Shown in pieces: positions 9,119-19,100 of a DNA stretch of 64,000 nt. The notes beneath the pieces are model-generated. The model was not told the DNA's origin. It did not search any database and saw only the letters and a program-made list of their open reading frames with translations. A program made the translations under genes and the position numbers. Source of the stretch: Parasutterella muris. GTDB lineage: Bacteria > Pseudomonadota > Gammaproteobacteria > Burkholderiales > Burkholderiaceae_F. The stretch is taken from NCBI RefSeq assembly GCF_009767915.1, contig NZ_WSRP01000008.1, positions 1 to 64,000 of the forward strand, in the 5' to 3' direction. Every line of letters starts with the position of its first letter. Position 1 is the first letter of the stretch.

Positions 9119-9822
9119 TGTCTGAAGAACGCCCCTTAGTTGAGCTGATCGGTATCGGTAAGCGCTACGGAAGCGGGGAAACAGCTTTTGACGCGCTGCA
9201 TGATATTAATCTCAAGATTTCTCACGGCGAGTTTCTCGCCATTATGGGTCCGAGCGGGAGCGGGAAATCGACCTGCATGAATCTGATCGGCGCATTGGAT
9301 ACCCCGACGCGCGGCCAGTATCTCTTTGAAGGACATCACGTCGAACATTTCACAAGGGATCAGCGGGCGCTGCTTCGCAGAAAGTATCTCGGGTTTGTCT
9401 TCCAAGGATTCAATCTTTTGGCAAGAACGAGCGCGCTTGAAAATGTGGAACTTCCCCTGCTGTACCGCGGAGAGAATAAAAAAGTCCGACGCGATTTGGC
9501 GCTCGCAGCGCTCGATAAGGTCGGGCTCTGCAAATGGAAGGATCACACGCCCGCAGAACTTTCCGGCGGTCAGCAACAGCGTGTGGCCATCGCGCGAGCG
9601 ATTGTGACGCATCCGAAGCTGCTTCTTGCGGACGAACCGACCGGAAGCTTGGATTCGCATCGCTCTGTGGAGATCATGGAACTGCTCCAGAAACTCAATG
9701 AAGACGAAGGCATTACGGTCGCATTAGTGACGCACGAACCGGATATGGCGGCATACGCGCGCAGAACGGTCCGTTTCGTGGATGGGAATGTAGAGTCTGA
9801 CTCGCAGGAGGTGAAAGTATGA
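9118..9822 (+). CDS. ABC transporter ATP-binding protein (MacB/LolD type)
   Basis: Nucleotide-binding subunit of 234 residues. It shows Walker A GPSGSGKST (44-52), the signature LSGGQQQRVAIARA, and Walker B with the D-loop LLLADEPTGSLDS. The family is the MacB/LolD/FtsE group that powers mechanotransmission pumps. In E. coli MacB this domain is fused to the permease, but here the two are separate genes overlapping by four bases (ATGA). It acts at the cytoplasmic face of the inner membrane with the following permease. Confidence 0.95.
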   Translation: MSEERPLVELIGIGKRYGSGETAFDALHDINLKISHGEFLAIMGPSGSGKSTCMNLIGALDTPTRGQYLFEGHHVEHFTRDQRALLRRKYLGFVFQGFNLLARTSALENVELPLLYRGENKKVRRDLALAALDKVGLCKWKDHTPAELSGGQQQRVAIARAIVTHPKLLLADEPTGSLDSHRSVEIMELLQKLNEDEGITVALVTHEPDMAAYARRTVRFVDGNVESDSQEVKV

Positions 9823-11024
9823 TCGGCAACGCTTTGCTTTTGGCGCTCCGCCAGATTTTCAGAAATCCGATGCGTTCCATTCTTACGGTTCTCGGTATTG
9901 TTATCGGCGTGGCCGCGGTGATCACGATGGTGACGATCGGCAACGGCGCGACGCAGCAGGTTAGAGATCAGATTGCGTCCTTGGGTTCTGACAGTCTTAT
10001 GATTCGTCCGGGTCAGAGGCTCGGGCCCGGTCAGTCAGTCGGCGCCCCTTCCTTTAAAGAGTCGGATGCGGAAGCGCTTGCGACGCAGATCGCCGGTATT
10101 AAAGCAGTGGCCCCTTCCCGCACATCAACTCAGGTGGTCGTTGCCAACGGTAAGAACTGGTCTACGTCGGTAATCGGCTCAACCAATGAATACTTTCCCA
10201 TCAGCAGTCTAACGGTTCAGGAAGGACGAGAGTTTGAGCCTTCCGAACTTCGCGCGGGCAGCGCTGTCTGCGTGATCGGTCAAACGGTACGCAAAGAGCT
10301 GTTTGGCGACGTGGATCCTCTCGGTCAGCTTTTGCGTATTAAAGGTTTTTCCTGTCAGATCATCGGCCTGCTTGAACCGAAAGGACAGTCGGGCATGGGG
10401 ATGGACAAGGACGACGTTGTGATTATTCCGCTCAACACGTTTCAGCGCAGGCTGAGCGGCAATGTCCGAGTTCCTCTGATTACGGTCGCGGTGGAAGCGG
10501 GCAGTGATATCGAACGTGTCAAGGAGAGCGCAAGGCTGCTTCTGCGCGAAAGACGGTCTCTTTCCAAAGGAGAAATGGACAATTTCAATATTTTGGATAC
10601 GTCTGAGCTGATTGAGACGATTTCCAAGACCAGTCAGGTTATGACTATGCTCTTGGGTGCCGTGGCGGCGGTCAGTCTGCTTGTCGGCGGCATCGGCATT
10701 ATGAACATCATGCTCGTGAGCGTCACGGAGCGTACCCGCGAGATCGGCGTTCGCCTGGCAATCGGGGCGCTTGAGCGTGAAGTGCTGCTGCAGTTTTTGA
10801 TCGAATCGGTCATGCTGGCCTGTTTCGGCGGTCTGCTTGGGGTCGCGTTGGCGCTTGGCGCCTCGCTTCTTCTGACACACATCATGAACGTGCCCTTTAT
10901 TTTCAGTCCGTCCATCAACATTCTTGCCTTCGGGTTTGCCGCGTGCATTGGTATTGTTTTCGGCTACTTCCCGGCCAGACGGGCGGCCAAGCTTGATCCG
11001 ATTGAGGCGGTACGCCACGAATAA
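9819..11024 (+). CDS. ABC transporter permease (MacB/FtsX family)
   Basis: Inner-membrane subunit of 401 residues. An N-terminal cytoplasmic helix and TM1 (RSILTVLGIVIGVAAVITM) are followed by a periplasmic MacB core domain (about 50-265) and a C-terminal FtsX domain with three helices and the conserved VTERTREIGVRLAIGA loop. Together with the preceding ATPase it corresponds to a split MacB. Four-base overlap with the ATPase gene and a strong hairpin downstream mark it as the last gene of the operon. The substrate is unknown. Confidence 0.94.
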   Translation: MIGNALLLALRQIFRNPMRSILTVLGIVIGVAAVITMVTIGNGATQQVRDQIASLGSDSLMIRPGQRLGPGQSVGAPSFKESDAEALATQIAGIKAVAPSRTSTQVVVANGKNWSTSVIGSTNEYFPISSLTVQEGREFEPSELRAGSAVCVIGQTVRKELFGDVDPLGQLLRIKGFSCQIIGLLEPKGQSGMGMDKDDVVIIPLNTFQRRLSGNVRVPLITVAVEAGSDIERVKESARLLLRERRSLSKGEMDNFNILDTSELIETISKTSQVMTMLLGAVAAVSLLVGGIGIMNIMLVSVTERTREIGVRLAIGALEREVLLQFLIESVMLACFGGLLGVALALGASLLLTHIMNVPFIFSPSINILAFGFAACIGIVFGYFPARRAAKLDPIEAVRHE

Positions 11025-11065
11025 CAAAACGTCGGGCATTGAGCCCGACGCCTGAGAAAAAATCT

Positions 11066-11110
11066 GAACCGCCTTGGAAAATAAGCGACGCTTATTCGAG
11101 GCGGTTTTAT
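11066..11110. terminator. Bidirectional terminator between the efflux operon and ssb
   Basis: AACCGCCT pairs with AGGCGGTT, with a second inner stem (AATAAGCG with CGCTTATT). The plus strand ends in TTTTATT and the minus strand in a T6 run, so it can serve both converging transcripts. A further GC hairpin (CGTCGGGC/GCCCGACG) lies at 11030-11050. Confidence 0.75.
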
Positions 11111-11115
11111 TCTTA

Positions 11116-11679
11116 TTAGAACGGAACGTCGTCGTCCAGATCGTCCATTTCCGCCGGTCTGCCGATAGGTGCGGCGGGCGCGGAGGGGGCAGAAGGAGCA
11201 GAGGGTGCGCTCTGACGGGGCGTGCGCGGGCTTTCGAATTCATCAGCGGAAGAGGGACGGCCTCTCGAGTAAGAAGAATCGGAACTGGCAGGGGCGCCTT
11301 TGTAGGCGGAGACGCTTTCGAATTCTCCGGAAGGTTCACTCTGAGCATTTCTGGAGCCAAGAAGCTGAAGAGAATCAGCAATGATTTCCGTCGAATAATG
11401 CGTCTGACCTTCTTTCTCCCAGCGGCGGGTACGCAGTCTTCCTTCGATGTAGGCCTGAGAGCCTTTGCGCAGGTACTGCTGTGCGATTTCAGCCTGACGG
11501 CCGAATAAAACAACGCGGTGCCATTCAACTTCTTCGTTTCTTCCGCCGTCCTGAGAACGTCTGTAGGTCGTCGTTGCCAACGCAAGCGTTGTAATTTGGA
11601 GCGAGTTGTCTGTGGTGTAGCGGGTTTCCGGATCTCTTCCGAGGTTCCCGATCAATATGACTTTGTTGACTGATGCCAT
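11116..11679 (-). CDS. ssb: Single-stranded DNA-binding protein
   Basis: Protein of 187 residues. The OB-fold occupies about 1-110 (starting MASVNKVILIGNLGRDPE), followed by a Ser/Pro/Ala-rich linker with a repeated SAP tripeptide, and ends in the acidic tip DDDVPF. That tip is the conserved docking peptide for replication and repair partners. It coats single-stranded DNA in replication, recombination and repair. It is divergent from uvrA, the classical ssb/uvrA arrangement of proteobacteria. I could not find a convincing LexA box in the 140-bp shared promoter region. Confidence 0.97.
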   Translation of the reverse strand: MASVNKVILIGNLGRDPETRYTTDNSLQITTLALATTTYRRSQDGGRNEEVEWHRVVLFGRQAEIAQQYLRKGSQAYIEGRLRTRRWEKEGQTHYSTEIIADSLQLLGSRNAQSEPSGEFESVSAYKGAPASSDSSYSRGRPSSADEFESPRTPRQSAPSAPSAPSAPAAPIGRPAEMDDLDDDVPF

Positions 11680-11821
11680 TTCGTTTCCTTAGCGCATTAA
11701 TTTTTTCATTCTACCGAAGTACAAACCGATACGCTGAAATTGCTTTGTGCTCGCTTCCGTACTGTTTCTGAAGGATTTTCAAAAGATATGTAATATGTCG
11801 GTACAAATATTGGGGTCGCGT

Positions 11822-14647
11822 ATGTCTGATATTCGAATTCGCGGTGCAAGGACTCATAATCTGAAAAATATCGATCTTGATCTGCCCCGCGGGAAACTGA
11901 TTGTGCTGACCGGAGTGTCCGGCTCCGGAAAGAGTTCCCTTGCGTTTGACACTTTATACGCAGAGGGTCAGAGAAGCTATGTTCAGAGTTTGTCGTCCTA
12001 CGCGCGTCAGTTCCTTGAACTGATGGAAAAACCCGATGTTGATCTGATTGAAGGTCTTTCTCCGGCGATCGCTATTGAGCAAAAAGGGACGAACAGCAAC
12101 CCGCGCTCTACCGTCGGCACCAACACGGAAATCTATGACTATCTGCGGCTGCTCTTTGCTCGGATCGGCACTCCGTACTGTCCTCATCATCATATCGCGC
12201 TCAAGGCACTGACCGTCTCCGAAATCGCGGACAAAATTCTGCTTCGAGGTCAGGATAAGCGCATGATGATCATTGCACCGATCGATCGGAGCACCAAACG
12301 GCCCTCGGTCGAAATTCTGGAAGATCTGCAGGCTCGGGGTTTTACGCGTTTTCGTATCGGCGGAGAAATTTATACGATTGATGAGCTTCCGGAGCTCTCG
12401 GAAAATCATTCGGATATTGACGTTGTGATGGATCGTCTCAGAGTGCGTTCTGACTCGAGGCAGCGAATTGCCGAAGCGGCGGAAAGCGCGCTGAAGCTTT
12501 CCGGCGGGAAAGTTATTGCGCTTGATATGGAAGAGGCGAGCGAAGAGATCTACTCGGATCGGTTCGCCTGCCCCTACTGCGGCTACTCTGTTCCGGTGAT
12601 GGAGCCCAAGCTCTTCTCGTTCAACAGCCCGAACGGAAGCTGTCCGACCTGCTCCGGTCTCGGAGAGATCGAAGACTGGGACCCAGCGAAAGTTGTTTCC
12701 TCGGATGATCTTTCTCTTGCGGCCGGAGCGATTGAAGATTGGGACCCGGTTCATCGCTATAACTACGAAATGCTGGAAGATGTTTCCCGCGCGCTCGGTT
12801 TTTCTTTGTCGACGCCTTGGAAGGATCTTGATCAATTGATACAGCGTCAGATTCTTTGGGGTACGCATGCCCCGGTGAAACTCAGATTCATCAGCGGGAA
12901 AGGGGAAGTTTTTGAAAGCAGTGATCGTCCCTTTGAAGGCATTATTCCGCTGACCGCCCGCCGCTACGAGCAGACGGATGTCCCTGCGGTTAAGAGTGAG
13001 CTCGGAAAATGGCGTTCCATGTGTGTATGTCCCGCCTGTAAGGGTGCGCGCCTCTGCGAAGCCGCAAGAAACACCTATATCGGAGAAGACGGGCAGAAGA
13101 AGACGGTGCAGGACGTCTCGTCAATGCCCTTGAACAAAGCGAAAGAGTATTTTGAGCATTTGAGTCTGAGCGGAGCGAAACAGGAAATCGGTACAAAGCT
13201 CATTGAAGAAATCGTGCTGAGGCTTAAGTTTCTCGAAGATGTCGGTCTCTCATACCTTACGCTCGGTCGCAGAGCCGATACGCTCTCCGGCGGAGAGGCG
13301 CAGAGGATTCGACTGGCGGGCCAGATCGGATCGAGACTGACCGGCGTGATGTATGTTCTCGATGAGCCCTCGATCGGCCTTCATCAGTGTGATAACGAGA
13401 AGCTGATACGAACGCTGCATGCGCTCAGAGATCTCGGAAATACAGTTATTGTCGTCGAGCATGACGAAGATACGATTCGCCAAGCCGATTATGTTGTCGA
13501 TATGGGACCGGGTGCGGGCGTTGGCGGAGGCCGAGTTATTTCTCAGGGGACTCCTGAGGAGATTACGGCCGATCCGGCTTCTCTGACGGGGCAGTATCTA
13601 AGCGGTCGGCTTAAGGTTGGGATTCCGGAAAAACGGCTGGAGCCGGACGGTCGTTTCCTAAAGTTCTGCGGCTGCAGCGGACACAATCTGAAGAATATTG
13701 ATGTGTCGATTCCGGTCGGGCTGATGACGGTCGTGACAGGCGTCTCCGGTTCGGGCAAATCCACCTTGGTGAATGAAACGATATATGCGGCGGCCGCAAA
13801 AAAACTGAATCGGGCTAACACGACGCCTGAGCCGTATCAGTCAGTGCAGGGGCTGGAATTTTTTGACAAGGTCATCGCGGTGGACCAAAGCCCGATAGGG
13901 AAAACTCCGCGTTCGAACTCTGCGACCTATGCCGGACTTTTCACTGCGATTCGTGAATTATTCGCGGAAACGCCTCTGGCCAAGGAACGGGGATACGGTC
14001 CCGGGCGCTTCTCTTTCAATGTGAAGGGCGGCCGCTGTGAGGCCTGCGAGGGGGACGGACTGGTTCGCGTGGAGATGAATTTCCTCCCGGATATGTATGT
14101 TCCATGTGACGTTTGCGGCGGCAGCCGCTACAATCGAGAAACATTAGAAATTGAATACAAAGGTCTGAGCATCTCCGACGTGCTGGAACTGACGGTGGAT
14201 GAGGCTTTGAATGTGTTTGAAAATATTCCTGCGGTCGCTAAGAAGCTTCAGGTGCTTTCCGATGTGGGGCTGGGATACATCAAACTCGGTCAGAGTGCCG
14301 TTACTCTTTCGGGAGGCGAAGCGCAGCGGGTCAAGCTTGCGCATGAGCTTTCGAAGAAGGGGACGGGGCGAACTTTGTACGTTTTAGATGAACCGACGAC
14401 GGGGCTTCATTTTCATGATGTCTCGATGCTTTTATCGGTTCTTGAGCGAATTAAAGACGCAGGGAACACGCTTCTGATTATTGAACATAATCTTGACGTG
14501 ATTCGTGCGGCTGATTGGATTATAGATATCGGCCCGGAAGGCGGAGATGCCGGAGGGATGATTGTTGCGGAGGGCACGCCGGAGCATATAAGAGGAATCC
14601 CCTCTAGTAAAACCGGTACATATTTAGGAAACTTAAAGAAAAATTAG
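11822..14647 (+). CDS. uvrA: UvrABC excinuclease subunit A
   Basis: DNA-damage recognition ATPase of nucleotide excision repair, 941 residues, normal length. It contains two ABC modules, each with Walker A GVSGSGKS (first at 31-38) and LSGGEAQR signatures, and two zinc fingers (CPYCGY with CPTC, and CEACEG with CDVC). The frame is open about 75 bases further upstream. The ATG at 11822 gives the canonical MSDIRIRGARTHNLKNI start and has GGGGT five bases ahead. UvrA dimers load UvrB at lesions. The glycerate kinase start follows eight bases after its stop, suggesting read-through transcription. Confidence 0.97.
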   Translation: MSDIRIRGARTHNLKNIDLDLPRGKLIVLTGVSGSGKSSLAFDTLYAEGQRSYVQSLSSYARQFLELMEKPDVDLIEGLSPAIAIEQKGTNSNPRSTVGTNTEIYDYLRLLFARIGTPYCPHHHIALKALTVSEIADKILLRGQDKRMMIIAPIDRSTKRPSVEILEDLQARGFTRFRIGGEIYTIDELPELSENHSDIDVVMDRLRVRSDSRQRIAEAAESALKLSGGKVIALDMEEASEEIYSDRFACPYCGYSVPVMEPKLFSFNSPNGSCPTCSGLGEIEDWDPAKVVSSDDLSLAAGAIEDWDPVHRYNYEMLEDVSRALGFSLSTPWKDLDQLIQRQILWGTHAPVKLRFISGKGEVFESSDRPFEGIIPLTARRYEQTDVPAVKSELGKWRSMCVCPACKGARLCEAARNTYIGEDGQKKTVQDVSSMPLNKAKEYFEHLSLSGAKQEIGTKLIEEIVLRLKFLEDVGLSYLTLGRRADTLSGGEAQRIRLAGQIGSRLTGVMYVLDEPSIGLHQCDNEKLIRTLHALRDLGNTVIVVEHDEDTIRQADYVVDMGPGAGVGGGRVISQGTPEEITADPASLTGQYLSGRLKVGIPEKRLEPDGRFLKFCGCSGHNLKNIDVSIPVGLMTVVTGVSGSGKSTLVNETIYAAAAKKLNRANTTPEPYQSVQGLEFFDKVIAVDQSPIGKTPRSNSATYAGLFTAIRELFAETPLAKERGYGPGRFSFNVKGGRCEACEGDGLVRVEMNFLPDMYVPCDVCGGSRYNRETLEIEYKGLSISDVLELTVDEALNVFENIPAVAKKLQVLSDVGLGYIKLGQSAVTLSGGEAQRVKLAHELSKKGTGRTLYVLDEPTTGLHFHDVSMLLSVLERIKDAGNTLLIIEHNLDVIRAADWIIDIGPEGGDAGGMIVAEGTPEHIRGIPSSKTGTYLGNLKKN

Positions 14648-14655
14648 AGGTTCCC

Positions 14656-15945
14656 TTGAAACGAGAAAAAGACAAGTTTGAGCAGCTCCTCATGGAGTCC
14701 TTCTACGCGGCGATAGACGCGGCAGATCCTCATAAGGTGGTTGCGCCTCATATTCCAACAACGTTCGCCGGCGATGTCATTGTGGTCGGGGCGGGAAAAG
14801 CGGCTGCCAGCATGGCTGCGGCTGTAGAGGAGGCGTGGCCGGAAAAAGAACTGTCCGGCGTTGTCATTACCCGTCACGGACATTCGGAAAAAACCAAGAA
14901 GATCACAGTGCTTGAGGCATCTCATCCGATTCCGGATCAATCCAATCTGGATGCGACAAAGCGCATGATGGATCAGCTTGATCGGCTGAAAGAAGGCAGC
15001 ATGTTGCTGGCGCTTCTTTCCGGAGGAGGCTCCAGCCTTCTTTCGCTTCCGGTGGAGGGTGTCACGATTGAAGACATTCGCAAAGTGACGGAAGATTTGC
15101 TGAAGTCCGGAACAAGCATCGATCATATTAATGCGGTACGCAAGCATGTGTCCCAAGTTAAAGGCGGACAGCTTGCGCTGGCGGCTCGAGCCAAGGGTGC
15201 CGAGGTTCTCTCACTGATCATTTCCGATACCGTCGGAGATAATCCGTCAGATATTGCTTCCGGCCCGTGTGCGGAAGATTTTTCCACTTATGCGGATGCG
15301 CTTTGGTATCTCAGTCAGGCTAAAGTTGAGGCGCCGGAATCCATTCTCAAGCACTTGCGCAACGGTGCCCGCGGCGCCATCCCCGAGACGCCGAAGATTG
15401 GCGACGTCCGTATGCGCGGCGTGAAAAACAAGATTATCGCCAATTCCTTTAAGGGACTGCAGGCAGCTGCGGCGTTCTTTAAGGAAAAAGGAATGCGTCC
15501 GGTTATTGTCGGAGACGGAATCTCGGGAGAAGCGAAAAAAGTCGCTCAGCAGGTTTCCCGCAAAATCCGTCTTGAACTCTCCAAGCCGAGACGCAAGCCG
15601 GTGGTTCTGCTTTCCGGCGGTGAGTGCACTGTGACGCTGACGGGACGACGCATTGGCAAGGGAGGTCCCTGCTCGGAATTTCTGCTTGCGCTCGCGCTCG
15701 AGCTTGAAGGCAATCCGATATACGCCATTGCGGCTGATACGGACGGCGTTGACGGCAACGGAGAGGCCGCAGGCGCAATTCTCAGACCGGACACGATGGA
15801 AAAAGCCAAGGAACTCGGACTTGATCCGCAGAAGTATCTTGAAGAGCATAACGCTCAGGAGTTTTTTGAAAAACTGGGCGATCTCTTTGATACCGGTCCT
15901 ACGAGAACCAACATTAATGATTATCGTGTGGTTCTTATCCCGTAG
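14656..15945 (+). CDS. Glycerate 2-kinase (GckA/TtuD, MOFRL family)
   Basis: Protein of 429 residues of the class II glycerate kinase family, which phosphorylates D-glycerate to 2-phosphoglycerate. The N-terminal nucleotide-binding region includes VVGAGKAAASMA, the core motif is LSGGGSSLLSLP, and the C-terminal MOFRL domain carries TDGVDGNGEAAGA. The start is a TTG, because AGAGG lies five bases ahead and the first in-frame ATG is 36 bases further in with no site. This puts the start eight bases after the uvrA stop. It would feed C3 acids into lower glycolysis, fitting an organism that uses little sugar, but that is an inference. Confidence 0.88.
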   Translation: MKREKDKFEQLLMESFYAAIDAADPHKVVAPHIPTTFAGDVIVVGAGKAAASMAAAVEEAWPEKELSGVVITRHGHSEKTKKITVLEASHPIPDQSNLDATKRMMDQLDRLKEGSMLLALLSGGGSSLLSLPVEGVTIEDIRKVTEDLLKSGTSIDHINAVRKHVSQVKGGQLALAARAKGAEVLSLIISDTVGDNPSDIASGPCAEDFSTYADALWYLSQAKVEAPESILKHLRNGARGAIPETPKIGDVRMRGVKNKIIANSFKGLQAAAAFFKEKGMRPVIVGDGISGEAKKVAQQVSRKIRLELSKPRRKPVVLLSGGECTVTLTGRRIGKGGPCSEFLLALALELEGNPIYAIAADTDGVDGNGEAAGAILRPDTMEKAKELGLDPQKYLEEHNAQEFFEKLGDLFDTGPTRTNINDYRVVLIP

Positions 15946-15960
15946 AGGAAAAATTTTCAG

Positions 15961-15994
15961 GCACCCGAGAGCGCAGTCTCCCGGGTGTTTTGCT
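15961..15994 (+). terminator. Rho-independent terminator after the glycerate kinase
   Basis: CACCCGAGA pairs with TCTCCCGGGTG with one bulge, followed by TTTTGCTT. Confidence 0.6.
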
Positions 15995-16010
15995 TATTGC
16001 GGAAGGTTCG

Positions 16011-16142
16011 ATGCCTGAGCACGCAAGAGTTCGGGAAATTCGCGCACTTCAATTTAGAATAGACGAAATTACTTTAACCTCAACTAACCTAACTTCGGAG
16101 GAAGCTGCATTGCAGCCCTGATGACTGCGGCAGCATAAAAAA
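16011..16142 (+). promoter_or_regulatory. purL leader with short ORF and hairpin
   Basis: The purL ATG has no Shine-Dalgarno sequence directly ahead (the preceding bases are GCATAAAAAA). Upstream, GGAAGG precedes an ATG that opens a 36-codon frame (16011-16121). Its TGA overlaps a second ATG, giving a five-codon frame (MTAAA) that stops at 16138, four bases before purL. A GGAGGA near 16097 and a GCTGC/GCAGC stem lie within this stretch. This could be a coupled or attenuating leader, or chance. No experimental parallel is known to me. Confidence 0.3.
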
Positions 16143-19100
16143 ATGAGTCAGACGTCCATGTTTCGCTTAGACGCATCCAGAGCCCTGTCGGATTTTCGTA
16201 CTGAAAGACTTCTTGAGAAAATTCGCCGTATCGCGCCTGACGCGGTCACACTGAACACTCGGTTCATCCATTTTGTAAAAACGGACGGCACCCTGTCGGC
16301 TTCTCAGTTCGAAACCATGCAGTCCATTCTCACTTACGGGGAAGAGGCGATTCTTACTTCCGCAAAAGAGAAATTCATGGTGATTCCCCGTCTCGGAACA
16401 ATCTCTCCCTGGGCATCCAAAGCGACCGATATTGTCCGCAACTGCGGCCTGACAAATGTGCTTCGCGTGGAAAGAGGCACCTGCTTTGAGCTGATCATGA
16501 AGGACGATAAGCGCCTGAGCGAAGAGCAGAGAGAAAAAATCGCAGCCGTGATTCACGACCGCATGACTGAAAGCGTGGTGGCTCCGGACGTGGCTCCGGA
16601 AGTGGTTTTTGCTGAGGCTGAAGGACAGCCAATGCGCAGCGTTGACATTCTTACGGAAGGCAGAACTGCGCTGCAGAAGGCCAATGTTGAGCTGGGTCTT
16701 GCGCTCAATGATGACGAAATTGATTACCTCATCGACGCATTTACGAAATTGAAACGCAACCCGACGGACGTCGAGCTGATGATGTTCGCTCAGGCGAACT
16801 CCGAACACTGCCGACACAAGATTTTCAATGCGAAGTGGACGATTGACGGCAAAGACGAAGACAAGAGTCTTTTCGGCATGATTCGCGAGACGCACAAGAA
16901 TCATCCGCAGGGCACGATTGTCGCTTACTCTGACAATGCCGCGGTTTTCGAAGGCGAAGAAGTTCCCCGCATGTATCCCCGCGGAAACGAAAACTCCGAG
17001 GGCGGCCGCGAGTACATTACGCAAAACGAGCGCACTCATTCCGTTTTCAAGGTTGAAACGCACAATCACCCGACGGCGATCTCTCCCTTCCCGGGCGCCT
17101 CTACAGGTTCGGGCGGAGAGATTAGAGATGAAGGCGCGACCGGCCGAGGCGCTCGTCCGAAAGCGGGTCTGACAGGATTTACCGTCTCTTCTCTGAGAAT
17201 TCCCGGCGCGGTGCAGGGTTGGGAAAATGACAAAGACGTCAGCGGCCCCTCGAAGGACGCACCCTATTACGGCGCTCCCAAACGCATGGCTTCGGCTCTG
17301 GATATCATGGTCGAAGCGCCTCTCGGCGGAGCTTCCTTTAACAACGAATTCGGCCGTCCGAATATTCTCGGTTACTTCCGCGCATTTGAAGCCAATGTCG
17401 GCGGACGCCGTTACGGCTATCACAAACCGATCATGCTTGCGGGCGGTATCGGCAACATTCGAGACGATCAGACACACAAGCTGGCGCTTCCTCCGGGAAC
17501 GCTTCTTGTGGTTCTGGGCGGCCCGGGAATGCGTATCGGCATCGGCGGCGGAGCAGCCTCTTCGATGGGCGCCGGGGCCAACAGTGAATCTCTGGATTTT
17601 GCCAGTGTGCAGCGCGGCAACCCCGAAATGGAGCGAAGAGCTCAGGAAGTGATCGATCGCTGCTGGGAAGCGGGTCTTGAGAATCCGATTCTTGCGATTC
17701 ATGATATTGGCGCAGGCGGCTTATCCAATGCGATGCCTGAGCTTGCCGATCTTTCCGGTAAGGGCGCGAAGCTGGATCTGAATAAGGTGCCGATCGAAGA
17801 AAGCGGCATGAGCCCGCTGGAGATTTGGTGCAACGAGTCGCAGGAGCGTTATGCGCTTGCGATTGATCCGAGCCGTCTGAAAGCTTTTGAAGAGTACTGC
17901 AGGCGTGAGCGCTGCCCCTATGCGATTCTCGGCGAGATCTCCGAAGATGATGAACTTGTTGTGACGCGCTCGGAAGGAGAGGAGCCCGCGGTCGATATGC
18001 CGATGAGCGTGCTTTTAGGCAAGACACCCAAGATGCACCGAGTCGCAGAGCATGAAAAAGTTCAGTCGATGAAGGCGTTGAAAGACGCGGATACGAAAAA
18101 AGCCCTTTACGAAGTGCTGGAGCACCCGACCGTAGCCAGTAAGAAATTCCTGATTACTATCGGCGACAGAACCGTCGGCGGTCTTGTTGTCAGAGACCAG
18201 ATGGTCGGGCCTTGGCAGGTTCCTGTATCCGACGCCGCAGTGACCGCAGTTTCCTATGAAAGCTTACGCGGTGAAGCGATGGCCATGGGCGAGAAAACGC
18301 CTCTGGCGGTATCCAACGCGGCAGCGGCGAGCCGTATGGCAATCGGCGAAGCGATGACCAATATCGTCAGCGCGGATGTGGATCTTGACCGTATTATTCT
18401 TTCTGCCAACTGGATGGGCGCCTGCGGCGTTCCCGGTCAGGACGCGGCATTGTTTGACGCGGTTAAGGCGGCAAGCGAATTCAGCCAGAAACTTGGAGTC
18501 AGTATTCCCGTCGGTAAGGATTCTCTCTCGATGAAGACTGCCTGGAAGGACGAAAGCGGAGAAAATAAGAATGTGATCTCTCCGGTTTCCCTGGTGGTTT
18601 CGGCAGCGGCTCCGGTGTATGACGTGCGTGACAATCTGCTTCCGATGTTTGCCGAGAATGTTCTTGACAGCTCGCTTCTGCTGATTGACCTCGGACGCGG
18701 TCAGGATCGACTTGGCGGTTCGGTTTACTCGCAGGTGACACAGAGATTTGATTCCGTTACGCCGGATCTGGACGATGCGGAAGACTTAAAGAAATTTATG
18801 CGTGTCATTCGCTCTCTTGCGGAAAAAGGCGCGATTCTTGCCTATCACGACCGCAGCGACGGCGGCTTAGCGGCGACGCTGTGCGAAATGATGTTCGCAA
18901 GCCATGTCGGTGTCGAAGTGGTTGCCGACGGTCTTGTGAAAGACGGCAAGACGCTCAATGAAGCGCTCTTTAATGAAGAGCTCGGCGCGGTGATTCAGGT
19001 GACCCGCGGGCGTTCTTCCGAAGTCGTGAAAGCGTTTGAAGCTGAAGGCCTTCAGGATACTCTGATGTATCTTGGCAACCTGATTCCGGAAGAAAATCTC

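Noticed and set aside
10209-11585. Minus-strand open frame of 458 codons across the permease, a terminator and ssb
   Set aside because: It overlaps two clear genes and a bidirectional terminator, and its sequence is low in hydrophobic order and unlike any family.
11680-11821. LexA/SOS box between ssb and uvrA
   Set aside because: No CTGT-N8-ACAG palindrome could be found. Regulation by LexA is not supported by the sequence.
16167-17702. Long minus-strand open frame opposite purL (511 codons)
   Set aside because: It lies entirely inside purL on the other strand and shows no domain. It is explained by codon bias of purL.
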